Shown here piece by piece: positions 40,026 through 46,256 of a DNA stretch of 46,256 nt. Each line of letters begins with the position of its first letter. The first letter of the stretch is position 1. The DNA is taken from positions 173,585-219,840 of the forward strand of contig PLBO01000154.1 in the NCBI GenBank assembly GCA_003134555.1, written 5' to 3'. This stretch comes from Actinomycetota bacterium (GTDB lineage Bacteria; Actinomycetota; Acidimicrobiia; IMCC26256; PALSA-610). The position numbers and the translations under genes were made by a program. The notes below the pieces were generated by a model, which saw nothing but the letters and a program-made list of their open reading frames with translations, was not told the origin of the DNA and made no database searches.

Positions 40026-42812
40026 CTACGACGGCGCGTCCACGAGGCACGCGTCGTCGAGGTCTCGTAGCTGTCGGCGAGACGCGATTCCGAACTTGCC
40101 GAAGATGTTGCGCAGGTGCCACTCCACGGTTCTGGGACTGAGAAAGAGCCGCGTGCCGATTTCCGGGTTCGAGAAACCCCGGCGCACCAATCGAGCGATC
40201 TGCATTTCTTGGGCAGTGAGCGATCCGGCCGCCGGTTCCGCGCGTTTGCGAATCTTTTCGCCGGTCGCAAGAAGCTCCCGGCGCGCCCGCTCAGCGAACG
40301 CGGCCAAGCCCATCGAGGTCAGCATGTCGAATGCGATACGCAACTGCTCGCGAGCGTCTCCCCGGCGGTCCTGTCTGCGCAACCATTCCCCAAAGAGCAG
40401 ATGGGCGCGAGCCAAGTCGACGCGCAGACTCGTCTTGCTGAAGCGCTCGATTGTGTCGCGGTAGCGCGACTCCGCAGCGATCCCCGCGCTCGCGAGACCC
40501 TGGACGAGCGCATCTACGCCCATTGCCCAATCGGTGGGAGTCGCGCCGGCGCGCTCCGACACCCACGCTCGGATCTCGGCGAGCAGGTCGTCCTCGCCAC
40601 ACCTTGACGCCGCCTCGGCCAGCTCCGGAGCCGCGAGGGATTGGTAGCCGAGCACGTCGCGTTCAAACACTCGGCGGGCGCACTCGAGCGCGCGCGCATG
40701 ATCACCGAGGCCGTTGTGCAACACCGCGGCCGCGTAGTCGGCGAGCGTGACGATCCGCCCCTGACCCTGCGCGGACGCGGCGCCGACAATCGTCGCGATT
40801 TGCGCGGACGTGCTCGCTTCGTTGCCCCGGAACGCCTCCAGGACCAGGCTCGTGTAGCCGAGGGGCGGAACATCCGTCATAAGTGAAAGCTGCTCATCCT
40901 CGTCCACGAGCGCCGCGGCCGCCTCGAGTTGCCCTTCCTGCACCAGTCGATTGCCGAGAAAGTTCAACGCGAACTGAAGCTGCACGAGCGCGCCGGCTTC
41001 GCGCGCAGCGCGCACTTGACGCTCGGCCATCAGCCGTCCGGCGTCATAGTCCCAGATCTCGTTGGCGATGATTCCGGCGGCCCGATTTCCTGCCATCCAG
41101 AGCACCCGGTCAGCAGCATCCGCGCCCGCGTCCAGCGTCCGCGCGGACGCCAGCGCGCGAGTCAGCATCGGCGCCGCCGCGACATAGCCGTCGGTGAGTC
41201 GAAGTGCGAGCGCGTCGAGAATCAAGTCGACCGCACGCGGCGCCTCTCCCGACGGTAAAGCATTCCGCGCGGCTTCTGCGGCCGCTGCCATATTTGCGTC
41301 GCCGTCGGGCCCGCCCTCCCACATCGCCGCGGCCAGAGCTTCGAGGTACGTGTCGCGAGCAAGCTGCGGATCGAGCGGTTCGAAGCGCCGGGCCGCGCTG
41401 AGCAGAAGTCGAGCCGCGTCGGCACCGCGCCGCTGATCGAACGCGATCTGGCCGCGCAGATGCTCGGCCGACGCGTCGCGCAGATCAGATGCCGGCTCCC
41501 CCTCCACCGCCGGCAGGAGTCGGAGCGCCGCGTCGAGTGCACCGGCATCACGCTTCGCGCGCGCCGCAGCCAGCGTCCGGTCGGCGCGCTCGGCGGCTTG
41601 GTAAGTCAGCTGCGCTGACCGCTCGAGGAGCACGGAAGCCGCGAGCAGCCCTCCACGTAACTTCGCCCGGGCGGCCGAGTGCTCCAACTCGTCGGCGATC
41701 TCGTCGTCTTGGGCGACGGTCGAGTTCGCCCGATGCCAGGCTCGCCGGTCAGGATCGAGGATCGGGTCGGTTGCCAACGCGAGCGCGGCATGAACATCAA
41801 GGCGCTCCCGCGAGGACGCGACGCGATACGCGGCGGCGCGCACCAACGGGTGTCGGAAGCAGACCTTCGCACCGAATTCGATCAGTCCGGCGACCTCGGC
41901 GGCACTCGCGGCATCCAGGCTGAGCCCGAGCCGCTCGGCGGCGCGCCACAGCAACGTCGGGTCCCCCAACGGTTCGGCGGCCGCCAGGGTGAGCAAGCGC
42001 CGGGTGTCCGGTGGCAATGATCGCAACCGCTGCGTGAAGCCGTCTTCGAGATTTCCGGTCAACCGTCTCGAGCCCAAGATCCCGACGCCTTCGGCCAGTT
42101 CCGCAGTCGTCCAGGTACGCGGCAACTCGACCAGCGCCAGCGGATTCCCACGCGCCTCCGCCACGATCCGCTCCCGCACTCTGCGGTCGGTCGGCCCCCT
42201 GACCACCGAATCGAACAGAACCGCCGCATCGTCGTCGTTGAGTCCCCGGAGTGTGAGCTCGGGCAAGCCGGCCCAGTCCTTGTCATCGGCGGATTCGCGG
42301 ACTGCGACGACAAACAGGATCGGCTCGGCCAGCAAACGCCGTGCGACGAATGCAATCGTCTGCACCGAAACGCGATCGAGCCATTGCGCGTCATCGATGA
42401 CACACAGCACCGGCTGTCCGTCCGCGAACCCGGCCAGGAGTTGCAGTACTGCCAACCCCACGAGATATCGATCTCGCGGCGGGCCGGAACTGAGGCCAAA
42501 CGCGGCCTCGAGCGCCTCGCGCTGCGGCCCCGGAAGACTGGACACACGCTGGCGAAACGGTCGGCACAGCTGTTGCAACGCGGCATACGGGAGCTCCATC
42601 TCCGACTCGACTCCAGCTACGCGAGCAATGACAAAACCCTCCGATTGCCGCGCCACCTCGTCGAGAAGCACCGACTTGCCGATCCCGGGCTGGCCCCGCA
42701 CGATCAACACGCCGCTCCGCCCCGCTCGCGCGTCTTCGACGAGTGCTGCAAGGGCGTCGAGCTCACCCCTCCGCCCGATCAACGCAAGTTCGTCGGAGAA
42801 GGTGCTCAGCAT
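40026..42812 (-). CDS. Large ATP-binding LuxR (LAL) transcriptional regulator 1
   Basis: A 928-residue LAL regulator. The N-terminal AAA/NB-ARC-like ATPase has Walker A GQPGIGKS (40-47) and Walker B VLCVIDDAQW. A long alpha-helical TPR-like middle follows, and a GerE/LuxR helix-turn-helix ends the protein (LTAQEMQIARLVRRGFSNPE, then SPRTVEWHLRNIFGKF). LAL proteins activate transcription when an inducer and ATP are bound. ATG 42812 is chosen: it overlaps the stop of a small upstream frame. The frame extends to a TTG at 42890 without a usable site. Divergent from a second LAL; good candidate activator of modules P1-P5. Confidence 0.9.
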   Translation of the reverse strand: MLSTFSDELALIGRRGELDALAALVEDARAGRSGVLIVRGQPGIGKSVLLDEVARQSEGFVIARVAGVESEMELPYAALQQLCRPFRQRVSSLPGPQREALEAAFGLSSGPPRDRYLVGLAVLQLLAGFADGQPVLCVIDDAQWLDRVSVQTIAFVARRLLAEPILFVVAVRESADDKDWAGLPELTLRGLNDDDAAVLFDSVVRGPTDRRVRERIVAEARGNPLALVELPRTWTTAELAEGVGILGSRRLTGNLEDGFTQRLRSLPPDTRRLLTLAAAEPLGDPTLLWRAAERLGLSLDAASAAEVAGLIEFGAKVCFRHPLVRAAAYRVASSRERLDVHAALALATDPILDPDRRAWHRANSTVAQDDEIADELEHSAARAKLRGGLLAASVLLERSAQLTYQAAERADRTLAAARAKRDAGALDAALRLLPAVEGEPASDLRDASAEHLRGQIAFDQRRGADAARLLLSAARRFEPLDPQLARDTYLEALAAAMWEGGPDGDANMAAAAEAARNALPSGEAPRAVDLILDALALRLTDGYVAAAPMLTRALASARTLDAGADAADRVLWMAGNRAAGIIANEIWDYDAGRLMAERQVRAAREAGALVQLQFALNFLGNRLVQEGQLEAAAALVDEDEQLSLMTDVPPLGYTSLVLEAFRGNEASTSAQIATIVGAASAQGQGRIVTLADYAAAVLHNGLGDHARALECARRVFERDVLGYQSLAAPELAEAASRCGEDDLLAEIRAWVSERAGATPTDWAMGVDALVQGLASAGIAAESRYRDTIERFSKTSLRVDLARAHLLFGEWLRRQDRRGDAREQLRIAFDMLTSMGLAAFAERARRELLATGEKIRKRAEPAAGSLTAQEMQIARLVRRGFSNPEIGTRLFLSPRTVEWHLRNIFGKFGIASRRQLRDLDDACLVDAPS

Positions 42813-42865
42813 GAACGTGCGCGCGGTGGGCTTGGGTGGACAGACCGCACTGCGAGCGGACTCAT
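42806..42865 (-). CDS. Possible 19-residue leader peptide upstream of LAL 1
   Basis: MSPLAVRSVHPSPPRARSC begins at 42865 after AGGAAGGAG, by far the best ribosome binding site in the region. Its TGA overlaps the ATG of the LAL gene (ATGCTGA). The LAL start itself has no ribosome binding site, so its translation may depend on ribosomes ending this leader. Too short to judge by composition. Confidence 0.5.
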   Translation of the reverse strand: MSPLAVRSVHPSPPRARSC

Positions 42866-42922
42866 GTAGCTCCTTCCTCGGGCGTGCCAACGCCTAGGAC
42901 GGATTGGAGGCTATTACCCTAC

Positions 42923-42940
42923 TGCTTGCGTGAGCAAGCA
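42923..42940. promoter_or_regulatory. Perfect inverted repeat between the LAL regulators
   Basis: TGCTTGC and GCAAGCA pair perfectly around GTGA. The GCAAGCAAG overlapping it also occurs just upstream of P4 (about 37314-37323). Candidate operator or hairpin in the LAL 1 promoter. Confidence 0.45.
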
Positions 42941-42983
42941 AGTTACCGCACCGACCGGCGGCGAGCCGCCTGGCCACTCGATC

Positions 42984-43004
42984 TTGACTGTGATCGGCAG
43001 TCAA
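42984..43004. promoter_or_regulatory. Perfect inverted repeat between the LAL regulators, second site
   Basis: TTGACTG and CAGTCAA are perfect inverted copies 7 bases apart. The site is central in the 200-base divergent promoter region of the two LAL genes and is unlike the P1-P5 palindrome, so another regulator may act here. TTGACT may double as a -35. Confidence 0.5.
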
Positions 43005-43065
43005 TCGAATCCCGGAGCCGCGTAGTCGCGACTCGATTGGGCCGCGGCCGCGCGACCCTGCAAGA

Positions 43066-45882
43066 GTGGATGCGTCCGTGGAACTCACCGGTTCGCCTTC
43101 GCCCGACGCGGCAGGTCGCGGTTTCCCGTCGCCGCCCCACCTCGTGGGTCGAGAGCACGAACAGGCTGAGATTGCCCAACTGCTTGCCTCAGTACGCAGC
43201 GGGCTCAGTGCCGCGCTCGTCCTGCGGGGTGAAGCCGGCGTCGGCAAGACCGCGCTGATCGACGACGCCGTCGCCGGGGCCGCAGACCTCGAGATCGTTC
43301 GACTGGTCGGAATCGAATCGGAGATGCAGCTGGGATTCGCCGGACTTCACCAGCTGATCATTCCGTTCCTCGACGACATCGAGGCGTTGCCGGCACCCCA
43401 GATGCGCGCACTCAAGGCGGCATTCGCTCTCAGCGACGACTCCGCCCCCGAACTCTTCCTGGTCGGTCTGGCGACCCTGACGCTCCTTTCCCAGGCGGCG
43501 ACTCGGCGTGCGCTCCTGATCGTCGTCGACGATGCCCAATGGTGGGATCAGGAAAGTGCGGACGTGCTCGGATTCGTCGCAAGACGCCTCTACGCCGACC
43601 GCGTCGGCCTCTTGGTCGCGGTGCGCCACCCGAGCGATCGTCAGGTCCCGCTCGACGAGCTCCCCTCGATCACCATCCCGCCACTCTCAGAGCGCGCGTC
43701 AGTCGACCTCCTGGAGTCGACGGCCGCGCAGCCGGTCGAGAGCAACGTCCGCGATCGCATTCTTGCGGACGCGCGCGGCAACCCGCTCGCACTGATCGAG
43801 CTGACCAGCGCGCTGTCGAGTGACCAATTGACGGGCGTCGTGATGCTGCCCGAGCCACTGGCCGTCGGCGCGCAGCTCGAAGCGCGATTTCTCCGTCAGG
43901 TCCGCGAGCTGCCCGCCGACACGCAACGGTTTCTGCTCGTCGCCGCGGCCGAGCCGACCGGAGACCCCGCGCTCGTGTGGCGGGCAGGACGCGACCTCGA
44001 CTTCGACGAACGTGCGATCTTGGCCGCGGAAGCCGAACATCTCATCAGTCCCGGACCGCCGCTCCGCTTTCGGCACTCGCTCATCCGCTCCGCGATCTAC
44101 CACGGCGCCAGCGCGGCCAACCGCCGGGAAGCACACAGCGCGCTCGCGGCCGCGACCAACATCGGAAACGACCCCGACCGCCGGGCCTGGCATCGCGCCG
44201 CGGCGGCGCACGCGCCCGACGAGGACGTCGCCGCCGAACTCGAGCAGGCGGCGAGCCGCGCCCGAAGCCATGGCGGCTACGCCGCAACGGCCGCCCTGCT
44301 CACCCGCGCCGCGCAACTCACCCCCGACCCGGGCCGGCGAGCACTCCGCTACTTCGCCGCCGCGGAGTCCGATTTCACCGCCGGGAGCTCGCCGCGCGCA
44401 CACGTCAATCTTCAACATGCGCTCCCCGACCTCGACGGCAGCTCGCTCGCGCAAGCGCGTCGGCTCGAAGCCCTGATTTTCTTCATCGATATGGACCGCG
44501 CCGATACGCTCGGTCGGGCCAAGAGAGTCGTGCCTATGTTGCTCGACGCCGCGGTGGCCCTCGGCCCGCTCGACATCCACAGCGCGCGCGAGACATTGCT
44601 CGACGCGATACAGATGGCGGTGTACTTCGGCAGCGCAAGTTCCGCGACGGTTGAAGAGGTCGCGCACACGGCGCAATCACTCACACTCCCGATCGACGCC
44701 GAGCCAACATCCGCCGACCTCGTTCTCGATGCGCTCGCCGCGCTCTACGCCGGAGGCTACGACAACGCGGTTCCGATTCTCCAGAGAGCGCTCGCCGCGA
44801 TCAGAAGCGACCCCGCGGCGCGCGAGTTTCCCCGGCGGTTGGCGTTGGGGTGCTGGCCCGGGTTCGCGTTGAGCGATGACGAAGCCGTCAGGTCTGTGGC
44901 CAATGAATGCGTCGCGCTTTGCCGTTCCCGCGGCGCGTTCCAGGTCTTGCCCGAACCGCTCAACTACCTCGGTCAGTGGGCGCTGCGCACCGGCTCGCTG
45001 GCAGCCGCCGACGAGTACTTCACCGAGGCTGACGCGATGCGGTCGCTGCTCGACCGAACCGGGCCGGCAACGGCCGAACTCTTGATCGTGTCGGCGTGGC
45101 GTGGCCGCGAGGCCGACGTTCGGGCGGCCGCGGCCGAGCGCGCCGCAATTGCACGAGAGCTGGGTCTCGGCTTGGTCGTAGACCATGCCGAGTACGCCGT
45201 CGCGTTGCTCGAGTTGGGCCTCGGTAACTACCGGGCCGCCGCAGAGTGCCGGCCGAACTTTGCGCCCGACCTCGCGTTGGGTGCGTTCCGGGCGGTCGAT
45301 GCGATCGAAGCGCACGTTCGGGGAGGCGATCACGAGACGGCGGTTGCCGCGCTCGAGGGGTTGTCGAGCCGAGCAGTCGCCAATGGCAGCTCGATCGATC
45401 TCGGTTTGGCCGCCCGCGGCCGCGCGCTGCTCAGCGACGACGACGACGCCGAAGACCACTACCTCGACGCGCTCGCCCAATTGGAGGCCAGCGGAGCCCG
45501 GTTGCACCTCGCGCGGGCCCAGCTGCTCTACGGGGAGTGGCTGCGACGGCAGAACCGGCGCCGCGACGCCCGTGTACAACTCGCAGCTGCACTCGAGACG
45601 TTCGAATCGGCCGGCGCGAACGCGTTCGCCGACCGCACGAGGGTCGAGCTCCTCGCCTCGGGCGTGAACGCCCGCAAACGGGTCGACGAAACCCGCCGCG
45701 ACCTCACTCCCCAAGAGGAGCAGATCGCGCGACTCGCGGCCGGCGGCGCGACCAATCCCGAGATCGCAGCACGGCTGTACATCAGCGCGAACACCGTCGA
45801 ATACCACCTGCGCAAGGTCTACCGAAAACTCGACATCAAGTCGCGTCGCGAACTCGTCCGAACGGGTCTCGCCGACGGCTGA
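43066..45882 (+). CDS. Large ATP-binding LuxR (LAL) transcriptional regulator 2
   Basis: A 938-residue paralogue of the divergent LAL. Walker A is GEAGVGKT (55-62), Walker B LLIVVDDAQW. The helical repeat middle follows, then a LuxR helix-turn-helix: LTPQEEQIARLAAGGATNPE and SANTVEYHLRKVYRKLDIKS. The conserved HLR recognition part differs little from LAL 1, so both may bind related sites. The start is GTG at 43066 without ribosome binding site; a GTG at 43078 is possible. Next to it is P5 and the isochorismatase-like gene, which it or its neighbour could activate. Confidence 0.9.
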   Translation: MDASVELTGSPSPDAAGRGFPSPPHLVGREHEQAEIAQLLASVRSGLSAALVLRGEAGVGKTALIDDAVAGAADLEIVRLVGIESEMQLGFAGLHQLIIPFLDDIEALPAPQMRALKAAFALSDDSAPELFLVGLATLTLLSQAATRRALLIVVDDAQWWDQESADVLGFVARRLYADRVGLLVAVRHPSDRQVPLDELPSITIPPLSERASVDLLESTAAQPVESNVRDRILADARGNPLALIELTSALSSDQLTGVVMLPEPLAVGAQLEARFLRQVRELPADTQRFLLVAAAEPTGDPALVWRAGRDLDFDERAILAAEAEHLISPGPPLRFRHSLIRSAIYHGASAANRREAHSALAAATNIGNDPDRRAWHRAAAAHAPDEDVAAELEQAASRARSHGGYAATAALLTRAAQLTPDPGRRALRYFAAAESDFTAGSSPRAHVNLQHALPDLDGSSLAQARRLEALIFFIDMDRADTLGRAKRVVPMLLDAAVALGPLDIHSARETLLDAIQMAVYFGSASSATVEEVAHTAQSLTLPIDAEPTSADLVLDALAALYAGGYDNAVPILQRALAAIRSDPAAREFPRRLALGCWPGFALSDDEAVRSVANECVALCRSRGAFQVLPEPLNYLGQWALRTGSLAAADEYFTEADAMRSLLDRTGPATAELLIVSAWRGREADVRAAAAERAAIARELGLGLVVDHAEYAVALLELGLGNYRAAAECRPNFAPDLALGAFRAVDAIEAHVRGGDHETAVAALEGLSSRAVANGSSIDLGLAARGRALLSDDDDAEDHYLDALAQLEASGARLHLARAQLLYGEWLRRQNRRRDARVQLAAALETFESAGANAFADRTRVELLASGVNARKRVDETRRDLTPQEEQIARLAAGGATNPEIAARLYISANTVEYHLRKVYRKLDIKSRRELVRTGLADG

Positions 45883-45917
45883 TCGAGCGCGATCGCGGGG
45901 ACGCGCCCGCCGCGGTA

Positions 45918-45962
45918 CCAGGGAGTTTCCCTGGGGTCAGTCCGGTCCCGCCGTCGGATACT
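45918..45962 (+). promoter_or_regulatory. Promoter module P5, drives isochorismatase-like gene
   Basis: Palindrome CCAGGGAGTTTCCCTGG at 45918-45934, overlapping GGGTCA, 17-nt spacer and -10 GATACT at 45957-45962. The ATG at 45970 is 7 nt after the -10, so the mRNA is predicted leaderless. Palindrome centre is at about -44, as expected for a class II activator. Confidence 0.85.
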
Positions 45963-45969
45963 CCTCGGC

Positions 45970-46256
45970 ATGACGAGTGAACCCATACGCGATCCGGTCG
46001 CTGATCCGCTACTCACGCCCCAGAATTCTGCCCTCGTCGTCATCGACTACCAGCCGAGTCAAGTTCAGACGGTTGCGTCGATCGATCACGATCTGCTGAC
46101 GCGCAACATCGTGTCGGTGGCGCGTCTCGCGAAGACCTACCGGCTTCCCGTTGTGCTCTCGACGGTGAATGTCGCCAACGGGCAAGGGCCGACGATCCCG
46201 GAGCTCAGGGAGGTCCTTTCGGACTCGGTCGAGATCGACCGCACCCAGATCAACTC
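45970..46256 (+). CDS. Isochorismatase-like hydrolase, 3' end cut by window edge
   Basis: The 95 visible codons show the start of an isochorismatase-like hydrolase: ALVVIDYQPSQVQTV contains the catalytic Asp, followed by YRLPVVLSTVNVANGQGP and EIDRTQIN. This is the same subgroup as the protein at 29292-29951 (compare DMPIVLSSVGVGYGFNGP and IDRTSMN). The catalytic Cys is beyond the window. It begins on the predicted first transcribed base of P5 and may be the first gene of another operon of the regulon. Confidence 0.88.
   Translation, partial: MTSEPIRDPVADPLLTPQNSALVVIDYQPSQVQTVASIDHDLLTRNIVSVARLAKTYRLPVVLSTVNVANGQGPTIPELREVLSDSVEIDRTQIN

Noticed and set aside
1-46256. CRISPR array, insertion sequence, prophage or transposase
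   Set aside because: No regularly spaced repeats, transposase or integrase motifs, or phage genes were seen on either strand.

Overview
The window is high-GC bacterial DNA with the gene content of a soil or freshwater actinobacterium. Supporting features are an F420-type oxidoreductase and a deazaflavin-dependent nitroreductase family protein, DUF1918, DUF2252, ATP-binding LuxR (LAL) regulators, frequent GTG starts and leaderless-looking starts. A member of Acidimicrobiia or a neighbouring class is my best guess; there is no rRNA or full tRNA to place it.

Left part (1-9640): the start of a NarL-type response regulator cut by the window edge; a lipoprotein, a STAS protein and a potassium channel with a TrkA domain; two small conserved proteins facing each other; the decayed start of a homocysteine methyltransferase; a polytopic membrane protein; a cupin divergent from a frameshifted HxlR regulator with an inverted repeat between them; ExoD; a tiny Lys-rich protein; a lipoprotein; and a DUF1918/PPOX pair. 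A universal stress protein follows, translationally coupled to a 1003-residue HAD-GH65 phosphorylase.

Middle (13.7-28.5 kb): an SRPBCC protein, an alpha/beta-hydrolase lipoprotein, a tandem hotdog thioesterase and a very large alpha-2-macroglobulin lipoprotein whose thioester motif is lost. From 23.5 to 28.5 kb the live genes (VOC, phosphotransferase, DUF2252, deazaflavin-dependent nitroreductase) are separated by debris: two PIN/VapC tails, fragments of a histidine kinase, a TPR protein and a GMC oxidoreductase, and the 3' half of a tRNA.

Right part (28.5-46.3 kb): the most striking region. Five operons or genes are each preceded by the same 45-bp promoter module. A 17-bp palindrome (best copies CCAGGGAGTTTCCCTGG) overlaps a weak -35 (GGGTCA), followed by exactly 17 nt and a -10 (GATACT or CACGMT). 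In three of the five the predicted start of transcription is the start codon itself. The genes controlled would be a fused molybdenum hydroxylase, two CDGSH iron-sulfur proteins, two isochorismatase-like hydrolases (one cut by the window end), an SDR, an aldo/keto reductase, a flavin disulfide-reductase-like protein, a LUD protein, an F420/NADP-type oxidoreductase, an AlkA-type DNA glycosylase and an MFS exporter. Two divergent LAL regulators sit inside this cluster and are the obvious candidate controllers. I read it as a redox/electrophile detoxification regulon; the signal and substrate are unknown.
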